This document shows positions 24,381 to 36,182 of a DNA stretch of 64,000 nucleotides, piece by piece. Position 1 is the first letter of the stretch. Every line of letters starts with the position of its first letter. Made by a program: the position numbers and the translations under genes. Source of the stretch: Moringa oleifera (Eukaryota; Streptophyta; Magnoliopsida; Brassicales; Moringaceae); the NCBI GenBank assembly GCA_021397835.1, contig JAJFZO010000889.1:806001-870000 (forward strand). The letters are read 5' to 3'. Below the pieces are notes generated by a model that worked only from the letters and a program-made list of their open reading frames with translations, ran no database searches and was not told where the DNA came from.

Positions 24381-25940
24381 CTGCAACTTACTTTCTGAAT
24401 TCTGAGCATTTGTGCATGAAATTCATGCGGATTTTATGAAATTCGCTATCATGTTATTTGATTTTTCATTTACTAATCTTTTTCTTTCTCACTCTGAATT
24501 CGATTATTTCCGATAAATGAACAAATTGAAGTCTAACGTATGCTTTAATGTAAACTAAGCTGTTTTCTTGCTTTAGTTTGATACAGATTTATCATTCTGA
24601 TTTCTGTTTTGATGAATGATTTGAATCTGTGGTTCAAGAAATTCAATTATCCTTTATATGTCAATAGTTAAAAGTTATCTTTCCTTTGTCTGCTTAGGAT
24701 TCAAAAACCTTGGTCTTGATTACGCGTAATCTAGCGTCATTTTGCTTGGATTTAGACAAAACTAGTTGCTTGAAACTAGGGTTATAGTCGGTGTAAAGAA
24801 ACTAGGTATCCTTATAGTCCTCGTTTTGACATTTAATTTGTCTTTCCAAATTAGTTAACTTTAATTAAACAATTATGTGATTTGAGCTTGTCATCTATGG
24901 GAATGATCTGTCATATCGGTTTTTTCTTTAAAAAAAAAATAAATTAAACTGGTATGGAAATGCAACATGTTGATGCTTAAAGTCTTCCATATAATTTCAT
25001 TGTCTCCTTTTATTGTTCACCCATGATTTTGTCCAGTTGGAGGTTTAATATCACAAAAACACTTTGTAGGTTTAGAGGTGTGTCTGAAATTTATGTTATA
25101 TTTAATCGGCAGGTATGTACTTGATGTGAGATGTGTAGGATGTAGCATGAACTTCAGTCTCGACACATTCACTTGTATGGGCTATTAATATTGATGCTTA
25201 AATTGTCAATAAAGATTTTGCTCAAGTAAGGTATGCCTGTTTTGATCATGATTTCACGATTTTGTCTCGCTAGGGGTTCAACCTCAAAAGATAGACATAG
25301 AAAAGTGTCGAGACAACTATATATCCAATATGAGATGCATCTGCGACTACATTACTGGTAAATGTAAATCAATGTGTTTGGATTTCAAGGGGGTCATGTT
25401 ACACCCCGGCAGCAATTTCATATCGGGTAAAACCTGCCAACTAAATGCAATATAACGCTAGACATACTCTCACCCTCATAAGGGGTTTGTTGGGGTTAAA
25501 GCCTTCAAGGGATAAACAACCAATGGATAAGACCTTGTGAGATATTGTCGTCTGCGATTTTGAGCATCAGCACAGCAAATTTGATTTGAAGTTGGGGGCT
25601 CAGAGGCTTTTGTTTTTGGTTTTCATAATTGTTAAACTTTTCTAATAGATTCTTCTTTTTTTAATTTATTTATTTTTGCACAAGTAATCCCTGGATGATG
25701 GTCACAGTTTGTGCATAAGTGAATGGATGTTCTGTTTATTCAGGCTCTCTCTGAATAACATGAGAGTAATAAGTGGCCTTCAAATTTTGTTTCTGTCAGA
25801 GTTGATGTTATCTTTTGTTTTTGTCTTCAACATCATGGGGCTTGGGTTTTCATTTGCAGGGTATACTGGCTGTCAGAGTTGATGAGAAGGATATAGGCAA
25901 GTTTGAGAATTAGTTTAATTTGCAGGGGATCTAGATTTCC

Positions 25941-28822
25941 ATGAAAACTGTCAGAAAGCCAAGAGGGAAGCCAATCAAGGCTCCTGCAGAGGGTAGAGCT
26001 GATAGAGGTTGCCCTGGAACCAAGAAATCTACAAAAAGAACTTACAAGCAGTTTGCTGAAGCAACAGGCAATGCATCTAGTCTAAAGTGTTAGTACTTGC
26101 ATTTGTAACCTTTAACTATCTATAAAATGTAACTTGTTTACTTTGTTGCTAATGATGGAGTTGCTCATCTGACTTCTGTCAGTTACAATTCTTTTTTTTT
26201 TTTCATTTTCAAAGAGATTGTGTGTATTTGGTTTAAGCTTTAAACCTCCTTCCTTTTAGTGCAAGGTGACGGCTTTGTAGTTGAAAGAGATGAGAATTCT
26301 CCACCTTGTAGTTCAGCTGATACATTATGTCCACAGCGCCAAGGAACATCTGAAAAATTTCCTATGAATGAGCTCCATTCAAGAAAGGCTCTCCATCCTT
26401 CAGCAAAGATGAAATTGCAACTATTTCCAGCTGATGAAGACACCCGAGTGGGACTGGAAAAGGTAAAATCATGAACATGACATATTGTATGAGTCAGAAA
26501 CAATATACAAGATGCATTGTGAATTGAGCAATTATCTATTTCTCTGTAGGATGGGTTTCATCCATATTTGGAACTCACTCTGAGCTCGTGGAAGAAGATA
26601 TCTTCTGTGATTAAGCACCTTAATAGTAAGTGGGGCAGTTCAAGCAGTGCTCAAGGGGAGCCTGTGCTTCTGCCATATAATAAAAAGGAGCATTTGGCAA
26701 GTTGTAGATGGACAATAAACAACAATGACATCAGTGCAGGTGATGTCTATTCAGCTATTGGCAGCCCAGCGGTTTTCCGCTTAAGGTCTGAATCTTATCA
26801 TTTTTTCTTGTTTGTGGATATTTTGTGGCTTACTTAAATATTAACTTGATTCGTCTTTTAAGGTATGGCTGGTTCTGTGATATGGAAACTAAAGTCTGTC
26901 CTAAAATGGAGAATACTTGTGGCCAAGGGAAACCGGTTGAGATAAATAGTGAGCAGTTTGCCAATCCAATTATTGAAAGTGAGGCAACTAATGCAATTGT
27001 CATGGAGAAAATTTCTTCTGATGCAGCTATTCAATTTGCGGTGCGTCTGTTGCTATTTTCTTCTGTCTTCTGTTTGTAAGAATACATAAAAGATTTAATT
27101 TTTAGTTTTGTTCCTTCCTGAAAAATGCTTACCTTGGTTTAACTAGGATAATGAAGAAAAGAAGGATGATGGTCCTTTCCAACTATCAGGGCTGTGGGCT
27201 GATAGTTTAACGAACATAAGCATTGGAGGCCTGCTTTCTGAAGCATCCTTGCAGGGCAGGTTCAATAATTGTGATAGAAAATCAAATGGGAGCAACACAA
27301 GCTTACAGCCAACACTATTAATCTCTGATTCATTTGATGCCTTCCTTAGTGGCCAAACTAATCAAGCTCAAGGTCCAAGGCCGCCACCTCTCGACTCACA
27401 ATCATCTATTTTGGATGCTGAAGATACATGCCATGCATTTCCTTTTCAAAAATTGTCTTCCTTGGGTAAAGAACCTATATCTCTTGGTGGAGATGGTGGA
27501 TGCTCTACTTCTTGCACTTTTTGTCAGGATGCTGGGTCCAAGTCATTCAAAATTCCAAAGTCGGCTGAGGTATGCTCAAATTCTATTCCATTATAGCATT
27601 TTATGGTATAAATGCACTGATTTGGTACTTCGACGGTGTGAATATGGCAAAAAATTTAGTTATGAGAACTTGCTCAGGTTTGTTAGATTTAATTATTTGT
27701 CCTATAACCTTAAATTGGGATTCATCTTTGATATTATGTTTTTCTTAGAACAATTGTATATCCTAGAAATTCGTTGGATTTTTTTCTCCCTAAATTAGAA
27801 GTTTAATATTTTAACATTGAATGTTTTTAGGTACCTGATCTTACCTTCATGTTGTATGAACAAATGGAGGTGATGGCTTCATAAAGAAGCATAATATGCA
27901 GGTTGCCTATAATGGTTTCATGTTGCTGTTTGTGAAATTGGGAGACTAAATAGTTCATTCAGAATTTAAGTTACACCTTTAAATAGGCAAACTAACACTG
28001 ACTAACTTAAATGATATCCCTAATATTATAGGATATATGATATCCCTAATAGTATGAGATATTTATTTACATTAACAAACAAAGATTATTCTAGACATGT
28101 CAAATAAAATCTTAATAAACAAATCTTAATCATTCAACACTGTTAGGTGTAACAATATGCACTTTGTCTGTGGTTTGCTTTTATGTTTTACTTTTTTTTC
28201 TTTATAAGAAACAGAATGTATAAATAATTTGCAAAGCATCAAAAAGGTGCAACCCTTTAACTGTAGTTAGTAGTTAGAGATTAGAATTTATATGAAATCT
28301 ATAAACACTGCTTATGTGAACTGGACTTAGACTTCTTGTGCATATGTTTCATTATTGATATTGTTTCAATGAGCAAAGTTTCTGTTTACATAATCTCAGA
28401 TAATCTCAGAAAATCTTATGCAAGAATTTTTGTTCAAAGTATTTTTTGACTGGTGTTTGAGGCTTTATAAGACATTTTGGTTTTGAGTATATCAAGGTTA
28501 CTCAAGTATGCGGAATTCCCAGAAGTGTAAACTTTTTTGCAGGTCAGCATCCAATCTGGGCATCCAAAAGTACATGCTTCTCAAGAATCTGAAACAGACC
28601 TACGTCTTTGTTCCCAAGTCCATAAAGATGAAAGTAGCCTTGGGCTGTCGGGCATCAAATGGGTATTCTTTCACTCAATGACTCTTATATACTTTACAAA
28701 CAACTTCACGTTTAGCTAATTTGTTTTTCGTATTATGTTATCTTGAATCTGGACAGACTGACTCCTTAGGACCCTTTGATCTTGGCCTATCCGCAAAAGA
28801 TTATTGGTGGAAACAATGTTAG
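25941..28822 (+). pseudogene. TSL-kinase interacting protein 1-like gene, truncated
   Basis: Readable exons: 25,941-26,087, about 26,260-26,462, 26,550-26,785, 26,863-27,040, 27,147-27,569, 28,543-28,662, and from 28,757. The text matches the C-terminal part of plant TKI1-like proteins, which interact with the Tousled kinase: HPYLELTLSSWKKISSVIKH, LASCRWTI, ISAGDVYSAIGSP, FRLRYGWF, DSLTNISIGGLLSEASLQ, and TDSLGPFDLGL near the end. The SANT/Myb DNA-binding domain expected in the N-terminal half is not seen, and exon 1 starts in a basic KPRGKPIKAP region. After LGPFDLGLSA the frame shifts to a TAG at 28,820, while the usual tail (KIIGGNNVSISG) continues in another frame. No good donor keeps frame between the first two exons. 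Probably a decayed or cut-down copy. Confidence 0.68.
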
Positions 28823-29560
28823 CATCAGCGGCACTTACCAGTCTCACTGCATTTTAGAACTGCTCTTTGAGATTGAAAGATCCCTCCTGCCTGAAGGTGA
28901 AAACATACAGAAGAAGGAACTTGACAAATCAGTATGCAAAATGATGAAAAACAAAATGCTGACTGGATAAACTATTTTGGTGCATCAATTAGCCAAATAT
29001 CTGATAATATTGCCCAAGTTATGCTGGGGATTCGGCTGGGAACGTCTGCATGACCAAGATAGGACATCATGTGGTGGTGATGATAAATTTAAATGGTTTA
29101 TTTGAGTACCTGAATTTGGACTTTTTTTTTTGGTGATTTTGCAATTGAACAATTATACCTCCTTAGTGGGACATCCAATTTAAAATCTGGAATAGAATGT
29201 TTTTTTTTTTTTAGTCAAGGGGTTTCTTTTCTTTTTCCTGGCTGGAGAAAAATGTACAGTCTACATGGAAATGTAAAGTCTAGTAAATGCTTTCTGTTGG
29301 AAACTGGAGAGGAGGTTTCTTATAGTAGATGACTCCATTGTAATTTGATATATTGTTAATTGTGATGACTTGTTTCCTCCTGCTGCTAAGCGTGAATTTA
29401 TTATATTTGCTGCTGGGCTAGTTGTGTCCATCCCCCAATGGCCATTCATTTTCATTTTAATATTTATTTTGTAGAATGGTAATTCAGAATTCTTTGCATT
29501 TTGGTATACCTTCGAGCAAATATGCCTTCGAGAGTTTCTCATCAAATTATGCTCAGAGGC
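28823..29560. other. 3' flank of TKI1-like remnant and intergenic DNA
   Basis: Starts with the out-of-frame TKI1-like tail (to about 28,970). The rest holds poly-T runs near 29,125 and 29,200 and no supported gene. Confidence 0.45.
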
Positions 29561-29898
29561 TGAAGGCTAGGACCCGGTGATTCAACCCCCATTGTTGTCA
29601 AGTCCCCTGTAAACATTTCTTTTTCAGAAGAAAATGCATTCCTTGGGAACACAGACGAGCTCATTGATAATGCAGGAGAAAAGAGAAGCATCTCCTCTCC
29701 AGTTTTCACAGCGGAGAAACCGGAGCTCAAACGAGGACATATTCTCTTCTCCTCTTCACATAATTCCAAACCATGCTGGTCAAAAGACGGCCAGTATCCC
29801 CTTTCTTGTTGATCACAACACAGCCCTTATCACCCTCCTCTGTCACCTAGCAGTCATCGAAGCAGCGATTCCCCGCAAGCAGTGGAGGGTTACTGGAG
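29560..29898 (+). promoter_or_regulatory. probable 5' leader of the CDK-like kinase
   Basis: Less AT-rich than its surroundings, directly before the kinase ATG. An open frame of 111 codons runs across it but starts without a family match and ends inside the kinase exon 1 in another frame. Best read as untranslated leader and promoter. No TATA box stood out. Confidence 0.4.
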
Positions 29899-31293
29899 AT
29901 GGGGTGCGGTCTGTCCAGGAGTTACTCGCCGGGGCCTCAGCGGCTAGAGAGACTGAAACTGGAAAGTAGGTACGTCAAGGGAGTGAACGGAGGGCAGTCC
30001 CTTGCTCACCAACTGCCAGGGAAAGAGAACGGCAAGCAGTTTAGGCATGAAGTCGATACGACAAATGTGGTTTTGATGAATGGGGCTAACGGAGGCGAGA
30101 AGGTGGTTGCTAGAGAAGGAGAGAGGGAACAGAATGAAGGTGAAGATCGTCATAGAAATGTTTCTCGAACGACTGTGGTGAAGAAGATCGGAGGAGATGA
30201 GCTTGTGGGCGGTTGGCCTAAATGGCTTGTCGATAATGTTTCTGAAGAGGCCTTGGCCGGTTTGGCTCCAAAAAGTGCTGATTCATATGATAAGCTGTCT
30301 AAGGTTAGTACCAATAGATCATAATCTGTTTCCAATCATTGAATGTATGAGCAATGTTTCTGGAGTTTGCTAGGCTTAATGAGTTCTTTTACTTCTAATA
30401 AAGTGATAAGATAATTTTTGAAGAAAATTTTCGTAGTTAGAACTTTCTGTTCAGAAGTGGAACACAGATTTATAGTGCTTACTGCTCGCTGCAGATGCAG
30501 ACATGTATCTATGGTCATTCTAGCATTGTTAAGGTAGAATAACTTCCCTTTTTCGTTTTTTTTTTTTGCTTGTAAATTTATACTTTTCCCCATTCTTTAG
30601 GAGGAGGAGGTGGGGTTGGATTAAAAAAGTAGTATTGGAGAAGTAGATAAAGTTTCTTTTAATGATTTTCCTGATAAGATGGAAACACATTAGTTCTTCT
30701 TTCCTTTTTTGGTTGAAATTCCATAGGTAGGCCAAGGAACCTACAGCAATGTGTACAAAGCTCGGGAGAGGGACACTGGAAGGATAGTTGCTTTGAAGAA
30801 GGTCCGCTTTGACACATCAGAGCCTGAGAGTATCAAGTTCATGGCAAGAGAGATAACAATACTGCAAAAGTTAGACCATCCTAATATCATCAAGCTTGAG
30901 GGACTAGCCACCTCAAGGATGCAATATAGTCTTTATCTGGTTTTCGATTTCATGCAGTCAGACCTAACCAGGGTTATCTCCCGTCCAGGCGAGAGGCTCA
31001 CAGAACCACAGGTTGGATTTTCAATTCTTAAAAGCTTTAAACCATTATCTCTAACTATCCGTTTCACTTTGATGAACTGAGAATCTTGATTCTTTGCTGC
31101 CATTATAAAAGGTTTGGAATATGCTAAATTATCAGTAAATATGGCGAATGAATACAGAAATGACCCAAAAAGAATTGGAAAGTATGTAGGTGGGGAAGAC
31201 ATTTATGTCATCATTATGCATTGTCTAGGTACAGGTTGCTAATTAGCTGAATCTTAGCTCTTTTTCTCAAAAGAATTATTCCTCAGTCTGACA

Positions 31294-31330
<37 letters not shown>

Positions 31331-34261
31331 TTTAAGATTTCATCTTTGTCAAGTCATGGGGAATTTCACATGAGTCTTTTGGTGTAGGTCAAATGTTATA
31401 TGCAGCAACTGCTTTCAGGTCTCCAGCACAGTCACGAAAGAGGAATTCTACACCGAGACATTAAAGCTTCCAACTTGTTGATAGACAACAAAGGGATGCT
31501 GAAAATAGCAGATTTTGGGCTGGCAAATTTTTTTACTCCTAAACAAAAACGCACCCTTACGAGCCGAGTAGTGACACTCTGGTACAGGGCTCCAGAGCTA
31601 CTATTGGGTTCCACAGATTATGGGGTTGGAATAGACCTCTGGAGTGTCGGATGCCTATTAGCTGAGATGTTCACTGGAAGGCCACTTATGCCTGGGAGGA
31701 CAGAGGTAAAACTTGTTTGGCACTAGTAAAACTCTACAGCTTAGTTCAAACAATGAAGAGACATAACTAGTTATTGTCAGTTGGGAAGATCCTTGAAAAG
31801 CTAAATAGCCTAGTTCTTGGTTTTTTTTTAAAAACCTTTTACTCTGTGGTGTGGGGGAAGGGGTAGATAAAGACTTATTCATGGAGTGCAATGTTGTCTA
31901 AACGCGTAATATTATGTTTGATAAACTACCATTTAGAAATTTTCCAGTCTTAAGAGGAAGTAAATGTCAAATGAAATAAATAACTTCCATTCCATCCATT
32001 TTAAAAGTACTGTATGTCCCTGAGATGTTTTTCTGCTAGTACGCAAATATGCCAATCTTGCTGCTGACACGTTATTCAGTGTATTAAGCTTCTTGTGCAT
32101 TCAGGTTGAGCAGCTTCACAAGATCTTTAAGCTTTGTGGCTCACCATCAGAGGATTACTGGAAGAAAATGAAGCTACCCACAAGCTTTCGACCACCACAA
32201 CATTACAAGCCAAGTTTTCAGGAAGCCTTCAGAGAGTTCCCTACTTCTTCATTTGGTATATTGAGCGCACTTCTTGCTCTGGACCCTGCCTGTCGTGGTA
32301 CTGCTGCTTCTGCTCTCCAAAGTGAGGTAACGACAGTGGAGCCCTTCTATAACTATTGGTAAAACTGTTTCCCAATCCTTCTATCATGTTACCGAATTAC
32401 AGAGAAATCTTGGATTCCTGGGAGACTGAGATTTTCTTGGACTTTGATTGTTTGTTCTTAATAACTAAATATTCAACATACAAGGAAATCCCTTTCAGTA
32501 CTTTATGCTTCATGTATTTAAAAGTCATGCCTCAATAGCCAACCCTTGAGATCTTAAACTTTCACGATATGCAGGGAGCAGTGGGTTAGCATCATGAAGT
32601 ATCATTATGATCTCTCATTATGGCCAACTAAAGTTGCCATGGGCTAGCGAGTTGTTGAACTTTGTTCTGAAAATGAAACCAAAGAAGACTAAAACCAACA
32701 ACTCGTATTAGTGAACTTTGCATTTCCTTGTCCTTTTTTCGTCTGCCTTCTTATCTGAATTGCTTGAGTGCAAAATATCATATTCCCTGCACTTAATATT
32801 TCTTCTTGCTTGCAGTTTTTTTGTTCGAGTCCATTGGCATGTAACCTCTCAGGTCTACCAGTTATCTACAAGAAGGAGGATAAGCCAACCCACAGCAGTG
32901 AACGGAGGAAGTATGTTTTAGTTCAAATTTTAATTCTTTTTCTTTTATTATGTGACAAGTATATAATGATTATGGAAATTCTTCCATTTTATGGTCACAA
33001 AAAAGAAGTTAATTGTGGCATTAACATTCACATATTTCTAGCAAACACAGTTACTTGTGTTGTTTGTTTCACATCTGATTAATCAAATGAACAGCTCTTA
33101 TAACATGATTTGTATTTCCTCTATGCAACCACCGCTCTCACTTATATGTCTTATCTTAGTGAGTAGTTGCTAAGGGCCATTTTTGCAAGTAATCTTTTAT
33201 GCTATGCAGAATTTGAAATATGCTAGTGTATTTTCAATTTCGTGAGTGGAAAACTTCATTCTCTTAAAGGAAGCGATTTCAGAACTGAAGTCCTTACCAT
33301 AAATGACAGTTTAACCCATGAAGCAAAACCTAATTTGTTGGGTTCTAATGCATTTGAAGAATTATTTAGAAGAATATATCACATAATAGCAAATCGTTTG
33401 CACAGTGCACTTCCTGAAAACACACTTGCATGCTCTGCTTCCTTGGAAGATTGCCCCGAAATAGATAATAATAGTTTCACACCATCTCTAAACACCACAT
33501 AACTGGATCACCTGATTGTTCTTTTCCATCTTATAGGCACAGGTCAAAGACTAAGCAATCGTCTCGAAGGAGAAATGAAGGTAATCGCAGAAAGGTTGCA
33601 GTTGCAGTTGCAGATCAAGGTAGAGTAGACACTGAATCTTCTAAAGAGGTAAATTGCAAATTACTGCTGAATTGTTCTATTGTGGGTAAGAATGTGATCA
33701 TTAATTCCAGAAATGGCTGATCGGTTTTGTTAACAAGGCATTCAATTTATTTTTCATATCTTGTCCTAGGTGCTAAATAATGTGTCCATAAATATTTTCT
33801 AGCAATTTGGCGGTTTTATCATTGAATCTCCAGCCTTTTTTTTTTTTTTAAATTCCTAAAAGAACGACGTAGCCAGTTTACTGTATTTACAACTTCTTGT
33901 CATTTCATTTTATTAGCTGGGGAAGAGTGCAGAACTAAATATGCAAGGACAGGAGATGGGGGCTCACAGCACAAGCAGCAGTTCTTTTAGCATGCAACAA
34001 ACTGGGCAAAAGGAGAGCCTGCAGATATCTCTTTCCCCAATTCTTTGTTCTAACCCAAAAAGATCTCCAAGAACTGAAGCTCATCCTAATGCCATCAAGA
34101 ACATCCAGAAGTTTACCCTTTTGCAAGCTTCTGTTTCAGATATCATTAACCACAACCAAGGCAACGGAATTACTCATTACCGAAGGTCAATCTCCACATT
34201 GGATTTTCGAGCACTGGACCCAGAGAAGATATCGAAACTCTTTGGAAGTGATAATTATTAG
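29899..34261 (+). CDS. MGC-type CDK-like Ser/Thr kinase (IBS1-related)
   Basis: Seven coding exons, 29,899-30,303, 30,727-31,011, 31,388-31,705, 32,105-32,326, 32,816-32,910, 33,537-33,648, 33,917-34,261, join in frame to 593 aa. The N-terminus MGCGLS fits myristoylation on Gly2 and palmitoylation on Cys3, so membrane attachment is likely. The kinase domain starts near residue 136: glycine loop GQGTYSNVY (137-145), VALK lysine 159, cyclin-helix equivalent EPESIKFMARE, HRD 252-254, DFG 272-274, TLWYRAPE ending at 300, and DLWSVGCLLAEM. The tail is Ser/Lys-rich and ends FGSDNY. It belongs to the plant CDK-like group that includes IBS1 (At1g18670) and At1g54610; some members act in defence priming, but the substrate is unknown. 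All splice sites are GT...AG. Its 3' third is duplicated at 16,602-18,036. Confidence 0.9.
31297..31328. repeat. (TC)n microsatellite
   Basis: About 15 TC units in the second intron of the kinase gene. A useful polymorphic marker. Confidence 0.9.
33242..33502 (+). other. open frame inside kinase intron 5
   Basis: An 86-codon frame ending ...SLNTT stop within the intron between exons 5 and 6. The left-arm copy (about 18,036-17,820, minus) keeps the last 40 or so codons in the same frame and the same stop position (SLNTE stop), but is shifted earlier. It does not fit the family's usual C-terminus. It may be an alternative last exon or a fossil one; weak evidence. Confidence 0.25.
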
Positions 34262-34812
34262 GTAATTGAAAACCTCTATATAGTTCAGACTACCATGTGC
34301 TGTATTGTGTCTGAGATTTTCTTTGGAAGAACTGTGCTATAAATAAATGAATGCATATCCTTTACTATCTTGTGTATTTTTGGACTGAAAAAGAAAAGAA
34401 TTATAAAGGCAGAAAATAGTGATTGAAAGTCTCTCCATTCTTCTTCCTCTTGGTCCAATTTCATTTCTGTTTACCCAAATTTTGGAATCCAAAAGTGCCT
34501 CTGCCTGCTCTCCTACTCATGGGCATCTGAAATCCTATTGCTTAATGCAGCCGAGAGCTTCCCTGAAAATTTTCCTATACACTAAAGTCTTTTCTTATGT
34601 ATTAACAGCAACCTAGCAGAAACTATTCATTTGTTGAAGAGGTGTAGTAGAAAAGAAAAAGAACCTAGAAAGAACTTTCAACGTCAAGTCAACATGTTAT
34701 CCATTGAAGCCAACCCCCTTAATATGCAAAGTGTGATAACAACAGCAACAACAACAACAACAACAAACAACAATTGCAGTTCATCTGGTCAATCAAACTG
34801 AATTTGGTTTGG
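34262..34812. other. shared 3' flank of kinase and DUF3511 genes
   Basis: Convergent 3' regions of the kinase (plus) and the DUF3511 gene (minus). They match 16,060-16,600. A (CAA)n microsatellite lies at about 34,738-34,772; it is not in the left copy. No gene seen. Confidence 0.55.
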
Positions 34813-35073
34813 TCAGTCCTCATAATAGTTGTCCATAAACTTGTTCTTGATCCATTTAAAGCTGTTCCGTAAAGATGATTTGAGCTTACCTTCCATGGTG
34901 TACGAGTTGTAGGACGCCACCCTTTTCCTTCTTTTGAGCTCCGGATTACCAGAACTGGGTAACACTTCTACCTTCCCGGTTGGACCATTAAAACTGTAAG
35001 ATTTTGACCCATCTTCATACCCAAACACTGTGTAGGAACCCGAGTGTCCGCAAAACGATTTGCTTTTCTCCAT
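34813..35073 (-). CDS. DUF3511 family protein (right copy)
   Basis: Single exon, 86 aa, the mirror of 15,799-16,059. It starts MEKSKSFCGHSGSYTVFGYE and ends with the DUF3511 core KRRKRVASYN, YTMEGKLKSSL and FKWIKNKF. An in-frame TTG lies 21 bases upstream, but the ATG at 35,073 matches the start of the left copy. Function unknown in the family. Differences from the left copy are mostly conservative and none breaks the frame. The two genes face inward toward the spacer, each convergent with a kinase copy. Confidence 0.88.
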   Translation of the reverse strand: MEKSKSFCGHSGSYTVFGYEDGSKSYSFNGPTGKVEVLPSSGNPELKRRKRVASYNSYTMEGKLKSSLRNSFKWIKNKFMDNYYED

Positions 35074-36182
35074 GATGGAGCTGTAAGAGACCAAGGATTG
35101 AGCTTCAGTTAGATTTCATAAAGTAAGGGAAGATAAATTTATGTTGACATGCAAACAGGTTAGTGGGCACGTCCGTGCCGCGTGCATGGACACTGAAGTG
35201 GGTTATTAATTGTGGAATCATTTAATATATTGTTTGATTAAATGGGAAACTAATTAATGTGGAATTAATTTTAGGGCCAGCCTTAATCATCATCATATAT
35301 ATATAATATTTATGTATACATGTATCTGTTTGTCTTATTATGCAATATTTTGTTGCCAATTAAATGTTACTTTAATTTACATTAATCATAAAATGTTATT
35401 TATTATAAGATTTCAATTATCATCAAAGTTATTGTTTAAAATTGTTTTGATATCTTTAAAATATATTTGTAAAAGAAGCAAGTTTATATGCAATAGGAGA
35501 AACTAGAAGCCAATATTTGGGTACCAACTACTGCAGCATTAACTTTAGGGTTGGGGGTGGCGGTGCTTGGTGTGACCTTTTAAAGTGGTTGAAGAGATGA
35601 ATATAGAAGAGAGTGGTGGGGCCGTGAAAGTTAGGCCACAATTGGCGGGGCCCAAAGCAATACCGAGGTCCATGATCTTCTGTGGATGATGCGACATATA
35701 GGAATTGCTAGTGGTACCACCATCTTAGCTGCTTCTCTCCCTGAAGCATTAAAAAAGATGGCTTCCAATATGTGGTGTAGCTTTGATGGCTTCTTTCGGT
35801 TGGCCACCAAAGTTCTCAATTTTATAGGATTGCCACAAGGCAGGTATGAAAGCCCGAGAATTACATTAGAATGATTGCCGTTAATGGGCATTGAATTTTG
35901 CAGAGCACAAAGCTTACTATACTAGGTCGGGGTCAGAATCCTTAAACCTAAGTCACAAAAGTCTTCTACAGATTGGTGGGACATTGAGATTTATCCAGGT
36001 TCTCAAGCTAATGTACCATTTAGGGAATCTGTAGTTGTTTTGCATTGAAAAAGTAGGAATTTATAAGCTTTCCTGGAAATGCATCATTGAGATCATTGCA
36101 GAAAACTTGTTACAGGATGTAAGAAAATCCACAACAGCAGCACAAGTTGAGATGAAGACCAAGAATTACTGCTGGCAGTTAT
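35074..36182. promoter_or_regulatory. upstream region of right DUF3511 gene
   Basis: Lies between the DUF3511 start and the EME1 stop. The block at 35,550-35,900 is well conserved with 14,930-15,290. An 86-codon minus-strand frame here (35,891-35,631) is broken in the left copy, so I treat it as non-coding. It may hold the DUF3511 promoter and the EME1 3' untranslated region. Confidence 0.45.

Noticed and set aside
29634..29969. 111-codon frame before the kinase as a separate gene
   Set aside because: It overlaps the kinase exon 1 in another frame, has no family match, and sits where a 5' leader is expected.
35631..35891. 86-codon minus-strand open frame upstream of the DUF3511 gene
   Set aside because: The left-arm copy has a stop after about 36 codons and no domain is recognised. 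More likely conserved non-coding DNA.
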